Shown in pieces: positions 1-8,753 of a stretch of 64,000 bases of DNA; within the stretch, counting starts at the first letter, position 1; every line of letters begins with the position of its first letter. Under the pieces are notes generated by a model. The model was not told the origin of the DNA, ran no database searches, and saw only the letters and a program-made list of their open reading frames with translations. Location of the stretch: NCBI RefSeq assembly GCF_036241575.1, contig NZ_CP108455.1:4339001-4403000 (forward strand), written 5' to 3'. A program made the translations under genes and the position numbers. This DNA is from Streptomyces sp. NBC_01267 (lineage in GTDB: Bacteria > Actinomycetota > Actinomycetes > Streptomycetales > Streptomycetaceae).

Positions 1-101
1 ACACCCCCGCAGGGCTCTGCTGTCTGCTGGCGGGCGGAGTGCTGGAAGGCGCGGGAATCTTCTGGGCCGGGCGGATCGTGCGGGCCGGGGAGGACGCATG
101 A
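1..101 (+). CDS. TadB-like type II secretion F family protein (3' end only)
   Basis: Only the last 32 codons are inside the window, read in the frame starting at base 3 and ending at TGA 99-101. The visible tail is hydrophobic (LLAGGVLEGAGIFWAGRIV) and ends in a short charged segment, as in the C-terminal membrane helix of TadB-type inner-membrane platform proteins of Tad pilus systems. The stop overlaps the start of the next gene (ATGA), so the two are translationally coupled. The identity leans on the gene that follows, because too little of this one is present for an independent call. Confidence 0.6.
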   Translation, partial: TPAGLCCLLAGGVLEGAGIFWAGRIVRAGEDA

Positions 102-901
102 CCGGCGGTGCGGCGACAGGTTCCGCCCTGGCCGTCGATGTTGTCCACAGCCTGGGGGTGGCGCTGTGTGCGGTGGCAGCTGTCCGGCTTGCCTTTGTCT
201 GCGTCGAGCGGAGACATGAACGCCGGTCGCGCCGACGGGCAGCCGCGCTGCTGCCCGTGGAGTCAGGTCCACCGCGGAAACGGCCGGAGTACGGGGCGTG
301 GGCCGGCCGCTGGGGCGGACCGCTGGGTGCGGTTGCCGTCGGGTGCGTACTGGTCGGCGGATGGACAGGCTTCGGGGTCGGTCTTGCTGCGGGGTACGGG
401 GTGCGGCGCTGGCAGCAAAGTCGGACACCGTCCGGGCCCGACGACGCCCTGGTGAAGGCGGTGACACGGGAACTGCCGCTTGCCGCCGAGTTGCTGACGG
501 CATGCATCTTGTCCGGTGCGGGGCCTCGGGAGGCTGCGGAGGCGGTCGGGGAATCCCTGGGGGGCCCGGTCGGTGATGCGTTGGCCCGGACAGCGGCAGA
601 ACTGCGACTCGGTGGCGAACCGGTGGCGGCCTGGGGGCGGTTCGGCTCGATACCGGGAGCAGCCGGTCTGGCCCGCTGTCTGGAGCGGGCCGCGTCGACC
701 GGCGCCCCGGCCGCCGATCCGGTGGCCCGGCTCGCGGCGGGGCTCCGGGCCCAACGGGCCAGAGCCGCCAAGGACCGGGCGGGACGCGCCGGGGTACTGA
801 TCACCGGACCGGTGGGTCTCTGCTTCCTGCCCGCGTTTCTGGCAGTCGGAGTGGTGCCGGTGGTGATCGGACTGGCGAACCACCTGCTCATGGCGAACTG
901 A
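98..901 (+). CDS. TadC-like type II secretion system F family protein
   Basis: This is a 267-residue inner-membrane protein of the Tad (tight adherence) pilus machine, which would pair with TadB to form the platform on which pilin subunits are polymerised. There is an N-terminal hydrophobic segment at about residues 10-32, a second near 75-100, a soluble T2SF-type helical domain at about 115-225 (ELPLAAELLTACILSGAGP is typical), and a C-terminal membrane helix (GPVGLCFLPAFLAVGVVPVV). The ATG overlaps the preceding stop, with GGAGG at 89-93 as ribosome binding site. An exact DnaA-box-like 9-mer lies inside the coding sequence at 141-149 and is probably fortuitous. Confidence 0.85.
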   Translation: MTGGAATGSALAVDVVHSLGVALCAVAAVRLAFVCVERRHERRSRRRAAALLPVESGPPRKRPEYGAWAGRWGGPLGAVAVGCVLVGGWTGFGVGLAAGYGVRRWQQSRTPSGPDDALVKAVTRELPLAAELLTACILSGAGPREAAEAVGESLGGPVGDALARTAAELRLGGEPVAAWGRFGSIPGAAGLARCLERAASTGAPAADPVARLAAGLRAQRARAAKDRAGRAGVLITGPVGLCFLPAFLAVGVVPVVIGLANHLLMAN

Positions 902-935
902 CCGATGCCAGGCGAGCCGGCCGAAGCCAGGAGCC

Positions 936-989
936 CGAGGTCACGAGCCATGAGCCATGAGCCGAGGTCACGAGCCATGAGCCATGAGC
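936..989. repeat. Perfect 27-bp tandem duplication
   Basis: Two identical adjacent 27-bp copies (936-962 and 963-989), each containing two GAGCCATGAG-like submotifs, lie between tadC and the pilin gene. Nothing in the copies looks like a promoter. The duplication lengthens the spacer in what would otherwise be a compact operon. Confidence 0.9.
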
Positions 990-1057
990 CAACGAATGGT
1001 GCGCGTCGTGCGAGCGACACGAGCGCGCAAACAACGTGAACGAACACGGGGGTTGAG

Positions 1058-1312
1058 ATGTGGAATGTACAGATCTTGCGGAACACGCTGAGTGCGCCGG
1101 GCGTGCTGCAGGTACGGAACTGGACGCGGGCACGGGTGCGCATGCTGAGGTGTGGGGCAGGCAGGGACGCAGGGATGTCCACGTCCGAGTACGCGGTGGG
1201 AACGATCGCGGCGTGTGCGTTCGCAGCCGTGCTCTACAAGGTGGTCACCAGTGGGCCGGTCGCCGCCGCACTGCAATCGGTGGTCGAGAAGGCGCTCAAT
1301 GCGAAGTTCTGA
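1058..1312 (+). CDS. Flp-like pilin, DUF4244 family
   Basis: This is an 84-residue small membrane protein. The N-terminal half is basic; it is followed by GMSTSEYAVGTIAACAFAA, which is the Flp/TadE-type pilin signature (a Glu five residues into the processed helix, then a hydrophobic stretch) with a short C-terminal tail. It is likely the structural subunit of the Tad pilus whose platform genes lie just upstream, cleaved by a prepilin peptidase before the Met/Ser-Thr-Ser-Glu-Tyr segment. The ATG follows GGGGGTTGAG. Its stop overlaps the start of the next gene, which begins at 1299. DUF4244 proteins occupy this position in many actinobacterial Tad clusters. Confidence 0.85.
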   Translation: MWNVQILRNTLSAPGVLQVRNWTRARVRMLRCGAGRDAGMSTSEYAVGTIAACAFAAVLYKVVTSGPVAAALQSVVEKALNAKF

Positions 1313-1898
1313 GGCCGACAGGGGGTCGGTGTCGGCCGAGGCGGCCATGGTGATTCCGGCCCTGGTGCTCTTCACGATGGCGTTGGTCTGGGCCCTGACA
1401 GCGGCATCCGCGCAGATTCGGTGTGTGGACGCGGCGAGAGCGGGCGCACGTGCCGCCGCCAGGTCGGAGCCACAGACTGCCGCGCTGGCCGTGGCACGGT
1501 CGGCAGCCCCGCGCGGAGCGCGCATCACGCTGGGACGGTCGGGGGAGCTGTGGCAGGTCCGGGTGAGAGCTCCGATGCCGGGGCCGGATGCGCTCGCACT
1601 GACGCTGGAGGCGGACGCTGCGGCGCTTGCCGAGGACGAGGTGGGGGCAACCGGCGACGGCGGGGCGAAGGACAGCGGCGGGACGAAGCGCGAGGGAGGC
1701 ACACCAGGGGTCAGGGACAGCGCGGGCAAACCCGGAGACGAGGGAGGCGAACCGGACAGCAAGGCGAATCCGTCGGAGCAGAGCGCGCGGGCCCGGGTAC
1801 GGCCGCAGCGCACGCCGTGGGCCCCGGAGCAGGCTGGGGCGGGGCCTCCGGCCGTGCTGTGGGCGCGAACGTACTCCGGAGCGGGGGTGAGGAGGTGA
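1299..1898 (+). CDS. TadE family type IV pilus minor pilin
   Basis: This is a 199-residue protein starting with ATG at 1299, overlapping the end of the pilin gene by 14 bases. The N-terminus is short and hydrophilic and leads into GSVSAEAAMVIPALVLFTMA, the TadE hallmark: a Glu near the start of a single membrane helix. A small extracytoplasmic domain follows to about residue 120. The remaining 80 residues are low-complexity, rich in Gly, Asp, Glu and Lys. TadE proteins are pseudopilins needed for Tad pilus assembly. The stop TGA is embedded in the GTGA overlap with the next gene. Confidence 0.85.
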   Translation: MRSSEADRGSVSAEAAMVIPALVLFTMALVWALTAASAQIRCVDAARAGARAAARSEPQTAALAVARSAAPRGARITLGRSGELWQVRVRAPMPGPDALALTLEADAAALAEDEVGATGDGGAKDSGGTKREGGTPGVRDSAGKPGDEGGEPDSKANPSEQSARARVRPQRTPWAPEQAGAGPPAVLWARTYSGAGVRR

Positions 1899-2929
1899 GG
1901 CGGCTGTGCAGGGGCCCGTGCGGCGATCAGGGCTTCGCGACGGTGTGGGCGGCCATGGCGACGGCTTCGATGTGCGTGGTGTTCGCCGCTCTGCTCGCGA
2001 TGGGACAGGCCGTGGCTGCCCGTCACCGGGCAGGTGGTGCAGCGGATTTGGCCGCCCTGGCCGCTGCCGACCGGGCACTGCTCGGCCAGGCCTCCGCCTG
2101 CGGCGCGGCGGTGAAGGTGGCCGCGGCGCAGGGGGCCCGCGTGGTGCGCTGTGCGGTGAACGGCGAGATCGCCGATGTGACGGCGCAGGCGCGCTTCGGT
2201 CTGTACACGCCGGAGATCAGGGCACGGGCCGGCCCGCCGGATGCGGCGGACGGAGGGGCACCGGAGGCTCCGGAGGGGCCTCCGGGTCCGGACGGCCGGG
2301 TGGACCCGGGCGCCGAAGCAGGGCCCGTGCGGGAAGCAGCCCCCGCCTCCGGCGTATTCACCCGTTCGGTCTATTGGGCGGCAGATTCCCCGGCCTGTTC
2401 GCCAGGGGCGTCCCGGAGGAGTTCCGCGAGCAGGCGTACGGCGCCCCGCTTGTGCAACGGGTCGTTGCCGTTGCCGCACTTGGGGGACTGGATGCAGGAG
2501 GGGCAGCCCGCGTCGCACTCGCAGGAGGCGATGGCCTCGCGGGTCGCTGTGAGCCACTCACGGGCCGTGTGGAAGGCCCGTTCGGCGAAGCCCGCCCCGC
2601 CGGGGTGGCCGTCGTACACGAAAACCGTGGGCAACAGGGTGTCCGGGTGCAGCGGAATGGAGACGCCGCCGATGTCCCAGCGGTCGCAGGTGGCGAAGAG
2701 AGGCAGCATTCCGATGGAGGCGTGCTCGGCGGCGTGCAGGGCTCCGGCCAGCTGTTCCGGGTTGACGCGTGCGGCATCGAGCTGGTCCTCGGTGACCGTC
2801 CACCACACCGCTCGGGTGCGCAGAGTGCGCGGTGGCAGATCGAGCTTCGACTCGCCGAGCACCTCACCGGTGATGAGTCTGCGGCGCAGGAAGGAGACGA
2901 CCTGGTTGGTGACCTCGACGGAGCCGTAA
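1895..2929 (+). CDS. Rv3654c-family TadE/G-like protein with abnormal C-terminal run-on
   Basis: It starts at GTG 1895, which overlaps the upstream stop by four bases. Residues 1-130 match the 'helicase/secretion neighbourhood' TadE-like family: DQGFATVWAAMATASMCVVF begins a membrane helix, followed by AARHRAGGAADLAALAAADR and a Cys-containing segment. Members of this family are usually about 120-150 residues. Here the frame stays open to TGA 2927-2929, giving 344 residues, the last 190 or so being antisense to the convergent helicase gene that ends at 2371. The tail has no recognisable domain. Either the native stop was lost and a longer protein is made, or translation simply runs on. The first part is certain; the true C-terminus is not. 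Confidence 0.7.
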   Translation: MRRLCRGPCGDQGFATVWAAMATASMCVVFAALLAMGQAVAARHRAGGAADLAALAAADRALLGQASACGAAVKVAAAQGARVVRCAVNGEIADVTAQARFGLYTPEIRARAGPPDAADGGAPEAPEGPPGPDGRVDPGAEAGPVREAAPASGVFTRSVYWAADSPACSPGASRRSSASRRTAPRLCNGSLPLPHLGDWMQEGQPASHSQEAMASRVAVSHSRAVWKARSAKPAPPGWPSYTKTVGNRVSGCSGMETPPMSQRSQVAKRGSIPMEACSAACRAPASCSGLTRAASSWSSVTVHHTARVRRVRGGRSSFDSPSTSPVMSLRRRKETTWLVTSTEP

Positions 2930-4848
2930 CAGAGCCGCCCGGAACCCCACGGGATTTCGGTGTCGGTCTCCAGGACGGAGATCGCGGTCGTGTCCCGTGC
3001 GGTGGTCGAGTACGGCGGACTGGCCTCCTCGACGAGGGCGGCCGAATCCTCCAGGTCCAGGTGCTTCACCAGATAGGTGCGTCCCTGGTGGAGGTGGACA
3101 GCGCCGTCGTGGACGGCGGTGTGGGCAGCCGCTTCGTCGACCGTGCCGAGCAGCCGCCCGGTCCCCGCCTCGACGATCTGCACGGGACTGCCGCCTTCGC
3201 CCCGGATATCGGTTAGTTCGGCGGCCCGCTCCCGCCGGGTCCAGTACCAGGACTTTCCCCGCCGGCGCAGGAGCTTCGCGGTCTCCAGCTGCGGCATGAG
3301 CCCGGCGGTCGCCGGTCCGAAGAGTTCCAGATCGGATTCTGTGAGCGGCAGTTCCGCCGCTGCCGCGCACAGATGAGGGGCGAGGACGTACGGGTTGTCG
3401 GGGTCCAGGACGGTGGTCTCCACAGGCTGTTTGAACAGCGCGTCAGGGTGGTGCACCAGGTAGGTGTCCAGTGGGTCGTCACGGGCCACCAGAACGGCGA
3501 GTGCGCCTCTTCCCGAGCGTCCCGCGCGGCCTGCCTGCTGCCAGAGCGATGCCCGGGTGCCCGGATAGCCGGCGATGACGACGGCATCGAGACCGGAGAC
3601 GTCGATGCCGAGCTCCAGGGCCGTGGTGGCCGCGAGGCCGAGGAGCTCGCCGGAGTGCAGGGCGGCTTCGAGGGCGCGACGCTCCTCGGGGAGGTAGCCG
3701 CCCCGGTAGGCGGCGACCCGGCCGGCGAGCGAGCGGTCGATCCCGGCGAGGCGTTCCTGGGCGATGAGGGCGATGAGTTCGGCGCCGCGCCGGGAGCGTA
3801 CGAAGGCTACCGAGCGCACGCCCTGCACGGTCAGGTCGGTCAGGAGGTCGGCGGTTTCGGCGGTGGCGGTACGGCGTACGGGTGCGCCCTGTTCGCCGTG
3901 CAACTCGGTGAGTGGAGGTTCCCAGAGGGCGAAGACCAGTTCGCCGCGCGGAGAGGCATCGTCGGCCACCTCGTGGACCGGCAGGCCGGTGAGGCGGCCC
4001 GCGGCCACGGCGGGCTCGGCGGCGGTGGCCGAGGCGAGCAGGAAGACGGGATCGGCGCCGTAGCGGGCGCAGAGGCGGCGCAGCCGGCGGACCACCTGGG
4101 CGACGTGCGAACCGAAGACGCCCCGGTAGGTGTGGCACTCGTCGATGACCACGAAGCGCAGGGCGCGCAGGAAGGAGGCCCAGCGCGGATGGGAGGGCAG
4201 GATTCCGCGGTGCAGCATGTCCGGATTGGTGAGGACGTAGTTGGCGAACTGACGTACCCATTCGCGTTCTTCGACGGGCGTGTCCCCGTCGTACACGGCG
4301 GGTCTGATGCCGTGGCCGAGCGGTGCCGCGAGCTCCTTGAAAGCGCGCCGCTGGTCGGCCGCGAGGGCCTTCGTGGGGGCGAGGTAGAGCGCGGTCGCGC
4401 CGCGGCCGTTGGGGGCCTCCGAGCCGTCGAGGAGGGTGGAGAGCACCGGCGCGAGATAGGCAAGCGATTTGCCCGAAGCAGTACCCGTGGCGATGATCAC
4501 AGACTCGCCGTCGAGTGCGTGTTCGGCCGCGACGGCCTGATGGGCCCACGGGTGTTCGATGCCACGCGCCTGAATGGCGGCGATCACTTCCGGTCGGATG
4601 CGATCGGGCCAGACGGCATGACGTCCCGCACGCGGGGGCAAGTGCTCCGTATGAGTGATGCGCGAAGCCCGGCTCTGCCCTGCGGAGAGACGGTCGAGGA
4701 CCTCCCGGGGATCGGGTCGTACACCCGTGTCCCCGGTGGGTCGCCTGGAGCGGTGATTCTTGGCCATCGGCACCGAGTGTGTCACTGGCATGACGGACAA
4801 TGGGCTCAAGGCGTCGTGCATGGCTGCTGGTAAGTGATTGAATGCCAT
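2371..4848 (-). CDS. DEAD/DEAH-box helicase with C-terminal DUF1998 (MrfA-like)
   Basis: This is an 825-residue superfamily 2 helicase. Visible motifs, in order: Walker A GTASGKS near residue 100, DECH (motif II), LLASATA (motif III), and QQAGRAGRSGRG (motif VI). The C-terminus carries a four-cysteine cluster (CECDAGCPSC followed by a further Cys), characteristic of the DUF1998 module found in MrfA-type 3'-5' DNA helicases involved in repair. The start chosen is ATG at 4848 (MAFNHLPA); an in-frame GTG at 4890 and a later ATG (MAKNHRSR) are alternatives. It is convergent with the Tad cluster and overlaps the antisense run-on described there. It is divergent from bldG, with only 80 bases between start codons, so their promoters must be interleaved. 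Confidence 0.9.
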   Translation of the reverse strand: MAFNHLPAAMHDALSPLSVMPVTHSVPMAKNHRSRRPTGDTGVRPDPREVLDRLSAGQSRASRITHTEHLPPRAGRHAVWPDRIRPEVIAAIQARGIEHPWAHQAVAAEHALDGESVIIATGTASGKSLAYLAPVLSTLLDGSEAPNGRGATALYLAPTKALAADQRRAFKELAAPLGHGIRPAVYDGDTPVEEREWVRQFANYVLTNPDMLHRGILPSHPRWASFLRALRFVVIDECHTYRGVFGSHVAQVVRRLRRLCARYGADPVFLLASATAAEPAVAAGRLTGLPVHEVADDASPRGELVFALWEPPLTELHGEQGAPVRRTATAETADLLTDLTVQGVRSVAFVRSRRGAELIALIAQERLAGIDRSLAGRVAAYRGGYLPEERRALEAALHSGELLGLAATTALELGIDVSGLDAVVIAGYPGTRASLWQQAGRAGRSGRGALAVLVARDDPLDTYLVHHPDALFKQPVETTVLDPDNPYVLAPHLCAAAAELPLTESDLELFGPATAGLMPQLETAKLLRRRGKSWYWTRRERAAELTDIRGEGGSPVQIVEAGTGRLLGTVDEAAAHTAVHDGAVHLHQGRTYLVKHLDLEDSAALVEEASPPYSTTARDTTAISVLETDTEIPWGSGRLCYGSVEVTNQVVSFLRRRLITGEVLGESKLDLPPRTLRTRAVWWTVTEDQLDAARVNPEQLAGALHAAEHASIGMLPLFATCDRWDIGGVSIPLHPDTLLPTVFVYDGHPGGAGFAERAFHTAREWLTATREAIASCECDAGCPSCIQSPKCGNGNDPLHKRGAVRLLAELLRDAPGEQAGESAAQ

Positions 4849-4928
4849 CGCGGCTGGCGATCCGTTCCCTGGCTCCGCCGGGGAGACCACAGGGTGCGGC
4901 CGCTCGATAGCAAGGTGCTGGAGGATCC

Positions 4929-5282
4929 GTGGACCTGTCCCTGTCGACTCGCAATGTGTCCGGGCCTGGTGGCGACCGTACGGTCGTCGAGGTCGGTGGC
5001 GAGATTGATGTATATACCGCGCCCAAGCTGCGCGAGCAGTTGGTCGAGTTGGTGAACGACGGCAGTTATCACCTGGTCGTCGACATGGAGGGCGTGGACT
5101 TCCTCGACTCCACCGGACTCGGCGTGCTCGTCGGCGGCCTGAAGCGCGTGCGTGCCCATGAGGGCTCGCTGCGCCTGGTCTGCAACCAGGAGCGCATTCT
5201 CAAGATCTTCCGTATCACCGGTCTGACCAAGGTGTTTCCCATTCACACCACGGTCGACGAAGCCGTCGCGGCAACCGACTGA
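4929..5282 (+). CDS. bldG: Anti-sigma factor antagonist BldG (STAS domain)
   Basis: This is a 117-residue single STAS domain. The sequence is nearly that of Streptomyces coelicolor Bld[21 protein letters not shown], then [12 protein letters not shown], whose Ser at residue 61 is the counterpart of the known phosphorylation site (Ser57 in S. coelicolor). BldG is required for aerial hyphae and antibiotic production, and acts by binding anti-sigma factors when unphosphorylated. It starts at GTG 4929 behind GGAGG (4920-4924). The two to four extra residues after the first ten (SGPGGD) are a small species difference. The cognate anti-sigma gene follows 84 bases downstream, as in other streptomycetes. 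Confidence 0.97.
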   Translation: MDLSLSTRNVSGPGGDRTVVEVGGEIDVYTAPKLREQLVELVNDGSYHLVVDMEGVDFLDSTGLGVLVGGLKRVRAHEGSLRLVCNQERILKIFRITGLTKVFPIHTTVDEAVAATD

Positions 5283-5366
5283 CGGCGCCGGAGGAAGAAC
5301 GCAGGGGTACCGGGCTCCCAGCCCGGTATCCCGGAGAAGCACGCCCGTACCTCTGAGGGGGATCGC

Positions 5367-5828
5367 ATGGCCACCGTTGAACTCCGTTTCAGCGCCCAGC
5401 CCGAACATGTCAGAACGGCCCGCCTGGTGGCAGCCGCCGTGGCACGCAGGGCCGGGGTCGATGAGGCCGTGCTGGACGAAGTGCGGCTCGCGGTCGGCGA
5501 GGCGTGCTCCCGTGCGGTGGGTATGCACCGCGGAAATGGCATCGACGCCCCGATCCGGGTCGTACTGACCGAGGAGGAGAAGTCGTTCTCCATCGAGGTC
5601 GGGGACGAGGTGCCGACAGCGGGTGGTGCCTCCGCGGGTTCCGGGGCGCGCGACGCTTCGGCCGCGGGGGGCGCCGACCCGTCCTTCGACGTGTCCACGG
5701 ACGGTGAGGACGAGATGGGCCTCGCGGTCATCAGTGGTCTCGTCGACGACGTGGAAGTGACCACGGGCGAGTCCGGAGGAGTCATCCGGATGACCTGGCC
5801 GACGGCCTCGGCGACGGAGGAGGCGTGA
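5367..5828 (+). CDS. RsbW-like anti-sigma factor / ATP-binding protein, bldG partner
   Basis: This is a 153-residue GHKL-type serine kinase/anti-sigma factor. The N-box region LDEVRLAVGEACSRAV and the distal DEMGLAVISGLVDDVEV (G-rich ATP lid) are visible. An acidic, Gly/Ala-rich insert lies between them (about residues 90-125). The N-terminus ELRFSAQPEHVRTARLVAAA is typical of the family. Position directly after bldG identifies it as the orthologue of S. coelicolor SCO3548, known to interact with BldG. ATG 5367 follows GAGGGGGATC. An intrinsic terminator lies about 85 bases past the stop. Confidence 0.92.
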   Translation: MATVELRFSAQPEHVRTARLVAAAVARRAGVDEAVLDEVRLAVGEACSRAVGMHRGNGIDAPIRVVLTEEEKSFSIEVGDEVPTAGGASAGSGARDASAAGGADPSFDVSTDGEDEMGLAVISGLVDDVEVTTGESGGVIRMTWPTASATEEA

Positions 5829-5912
5829 TCAGGAATTCCTGAAACGCGTGGGCGTTTCTTGATCTCCCTCTCCGTTTTTCTTGATCCCCTTTATCCGTCC
5901 TGATGATTTAAC

Positions 5913-5940
5913 GGCCCTGCTGAGCAGGGCCTTTTTCTTT
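5913..5940 (+). terminator. Intrinsic terminator after the bldG operon
   Basis: The stem GGCCCTGCT/AGCAGGGCC (5913-5931) is followed at once by TTTTTCTTT. A clean T-tract terminator is uncommon in DNA this GC-rich. It separates the bldG operon from hppA. Confidence 0.88.
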
Positions 5941-6103
5941 TCTCGCGATCGTTTGAATCGTCGATCAATGCTTCTGCGCCATTACTGACGCTGATCGGGT
6001 TTATTCAGGCGAAGGTCAATTCGGTTTGCCGCGCCCTTTTTTGATCAGGATCCTCTCCTTAGAATCCGTCCACATCTTGAGCTCTGAGCATCAAGGAGGA
6101 CGA

Positions 6104-8506
6104 ATGGCGGGGTTCTTCGACCCACAGCAGTCCGAACACACCACCTCACTCGCAGCCGCGGCACTCACCGACGGCAACCGGATCATCGTGATCGTCATCG
6201 CCGTGGTGGCGCTGGCGGCCCTGCTCGTCGCCCAGCTGCTGGTACGTCAGGTACTGGCCGCCGGTGAGGGCACCGACTCCATGAAGCAGATCGCGGCAGC
6301 CGTGCAGGAAGGCGCGAATGCCTATCTCGGAAGGCAGTTGCGCACTCTCGGCACCTTCGCCGTCGTCGTGTTCTTCCTGCTCTTCCTGCTTCCCGCCGAC
6401 AACTGGTCGCAGCGCGCGGGACGTTCCGCATTCTTCCTGGTCGGTGCGCTTTTCTCGGCGACCACCGGATACATCGGGATGCGTCTTGCCGTACGGGCGA
6501 ATGTGCGGGTCGCGGCAGCCGCACGAGAAGCGACTCCGGCAGAGGGTGAGGAAGAAAAGGATCTCACCACTGTCTCGCACAAGGCAATGAAGATCGCTTT
6601 CCGGACGGGCGGCGTCGTGGGCATGTTCACGGTGGGCCTCGGCCTGCTCGGTGCCTCCTGCGTCGTCCTCGTCTACGCCGCCGACGCCCCGAAAGTGCTG
6701 GAGGGTTTCGGCCTGGGAGCCGCGCTGATCGCCATGTTCATGCGCGTCGGCGGCGGCATCTTCACCAAAGCCGCCGATGTCGGAGCCGACCTGGTCGGCA
6801 AGGTCGAGCAGGGCATTCCGGAGGACGACCCGCGCAACGCCGCGACCATCGCCGACAACGTGGGCGACAACGTCGGCGACTGCGCGGGCATGGCGGCCGA
6901 CCTCTTCGAGTCCTACGCCGTGACACTCGTCGCCGCACTCATCCTCGGCAAGGCCGCCTTCGGGAATTTCGGCCTCGCCTTCCCTCTGATCGTTCCGGCG
7001 ATCGGCGTGGTCACCGCGATGATCGGCATCTTCGCGGTCGCCCCGCGGCGCGCTGACCGCAGCGGGATGTCGGCCATCAACCGCGGGTTCTTCATCTCCG
7101 CGGTGATCTCCCTGATCCTGGTGGCCGTCGCGGTGTACGTCTATCTGCCCTCGTCCTACGGGGACCTGGACGGGGTCACCGACACCACCATCAGCGGGCA
7201 CAGCGGTGACCCGAGGGTCCTGGCGCTGGTCGCGGTCGCCATCGGCATCGTCATGGCCGCGCTCATCCAGCAACTGACCGGGTACTTCACCGAGACCAGC
7301 CGCCGCCCGGTCCGGGACATCGGCAAGTCCTCGCTGACCGGAGCCGCGACCGTCGTTCTGGCCGGTATCTCCATCGGGCTGGAATCCGCCGTCTACACCG
7401 CGCTGCTCATCGGACTCGGCGTCTACGGGGCGTTCCTGCTGGGCGGTACGTCGGTCATGCTCGCCCTCTTCGCGGTGGCCCTCGCGGGCACCGGGCTGCT
7501 CACCACCGTCGGTGTGATCGTCGCCATGGACACCTTCGGACCGGTGTCCGACAACGCTCAGGGCATCGCCGAGATGTCCGGTGACGTCGAAGGCGCGGGC
7601 GCCCAGGTGCTCACCGACCTGGACGCGGTGGGCAACACCACCAAGGCCATCACCAAGGGCATCGCCATCGCCACGGCGGTGCTCGCGGCCTCGGCCCTCT
7701 TCGGTTCGTACCGCGACGCGATCGCCACCGCCGTCGACGACGTCCATGCCAGGGCGGGCGAACTGGGTCTGAACATGGACATCTCGCAGCCCAACAATCT
7801 GGTGGGCCTGATGTTCGGCGCGGCGGTCGTCTTCCTCTTCTCCGGGCTGGCGATCAACGCGGTCTCGCGCTCGGCCGGAGCCGTGGTCTACGAGGTGCGG
7901 CGGCAGTTCCGCGAGCACCCCGGGATCATGGACCACACAGAGATGCCGGAGTACGGCCGGGTGGTCGACATCTGCACCAAGGACGCGCTGCGCGAGCTGA
8001 CCACGCCCGGTCTGCTGGCCGTGATGGCGCCCATCGCGGTGGGCTTCACGCTCGGCGTGGGCGCACTCGGCTCGTTCCTCGCGGGGGCGATCGGGGCGGG
8101 CACCCTGATGGCCGTCTTCCTGGCCAACTCGGGGGGCGCGTGGGACAACGCGAAGAAACTCGTCGAGGACGGCCACCACGGAGGAAAGGGCAGCGATGCC
8201 CATGCCGCGACGGTCATCGGGGACACGGTCGGTGACCCGTTCAAGGACACCGCGGGCCCGGCGATCAACCCGCTGCTCAAGGTGATGAACCTGGTGGCGC
8301 TGCTGATCGCGCCCGCGGTGGTGAAGTTCAGCTACGGCGACCACGCGAGTGCCGGGGTGCGTGCCGTGGTGGCGACGATCGCGATCCTGGTGATCGTCGG
8401 CGCGGTGTACGTGTCCAAACGGCGCGGCATCGTGGTGGGCGAGGACGGCGAGGCAGGTGAGTCCACGGGCGCCGGTGAGCAGGCCGGCCCGGCAGTGGTC
8501 ACCTGA
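6104..8506 (+). CDS. hppA: Membrane-bound proton-translocating pyrophosphatase
   Basis: This is an 800-residue polytopic protein that hydrolyses pyrophosphate and pumps protons across the membrane. Signature motifs: DVGADLVGKVEQGIPEDDPR (substrate binding, about residues 225-245), ADNVGDNVGDCAGMAADLFE, and near the C-terminus GGAWDNAKK followed by TVGDPFKDTAGPAINP. The segment GNTTKAITKGIAI carries Lys where potassium-dependent enzymes have Ala, which predicts the potassium-independent class. ATG 6104 follows a perfect AAGGAGG. The 275-base leader is distinctly AT-richer than its surroundings. The soluble pyrophosphatase gene ppa is also in this window (61.2 kb). Confidence 0.97.
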   Translation: MAGFFDPQQSEHTTSLAAAALTDGNRIIVIVIAVVALAALLVAQLLVRQVLAAGEGTDSMKQIAAAVQEGANAYLGRQLRTLGTFAVVVFFLLFLLPADNWSQRAGRSAFFLVGALFSATTGYIGMRLAVRANVRVAAAAREATPAEGEEEKDLTTVSHKAMKIAFRTGGVVGMFTVGLGLLGASCVVLVYAADAPKVLEGFGLGAALIAMFMRVGGGIFTKAADVGADLVGKVEQGIPEDDPRNAATIADNVGDNVGDCAGMAADLFESYAVTLVAALILGKAAFGNFGLAFPLIVPAIGVVTAMIGIFAVAPRRADRSGMSAINRGFFISAVISLILVAVAVYVYLPSSYGDLDGVTDTTISGHSGDPRVLALVAVAIGIVMAALIQQLTGYFTETSRRPVRDIGKSSLTGAATVVLAGISIGLESAVYTALLIGLGVYGAFLLGGTSVMLALFAVALAGTGLLTTVGVIVAMDTFGPVSDNAQGIAEMSGDVEGAGAQVLTDLDAVGNTTKAITKGIAIATAVLAASALFGSYRDAIATAVDDVHARAGELGLNMDISQPNNLVGLMFGAAVVFLFSGLAINAVSRSAGAVVYEVRRQFREHPGIMDHTEMPEYGRVVDICTKDALRELTTPGLLAVMAPIAVGFTLGVGALGSFLAGAIGAGTLMAVFLANSGGAWDNAKKLVEDGHHGGKGSDAHAATVIGDTVGDPFKDTAGPAINPLLKVMNLVALLIAPAVVKFSYGDHASAGVRAVVATIAILVIVGAVYVSKRRGIVVGEDGEAGESTGAGEQAGPAVVT

Positions 8507-8655
8507 CACCATTCGCTGAGGAGCCGTCAGGGAGGGTGCGGGCGACGCGAGCTGACGCGCCGTCCGCCCCTCTGCCCTCTCGGGCTGTGCTCTCGGGCTG
8601 TCCTGTCGGGGGCCCGGCGCCCGTGAGTCTTGTCTCTCTCGCCGTCTTGGTGCAA

Positions 8656-8673
8656 ATGGCTTCAATAAGCCAT
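8656..8673. promoter_or_regulatory. Inverted repeat upstream of lipoprotein gene
   Basis: ATGGCTT-CAAT-AAGCCAT is a perfect 7-bp inverted repeat in an unusually AT-rich patch, 81 bases before the GTG start of the lipoprotein gene. It could be a repressor operator or a short stem; no protein can be assigned. Confidence 0.4.
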
Positions 8674-8753
8674 AATTCGGGCGCACGACACGCGAATGTC
8701 GCCCACTTGGCGTGTATGTTCCGGGGCCGAGAGCCTTGGAAGGGACCAATCCG

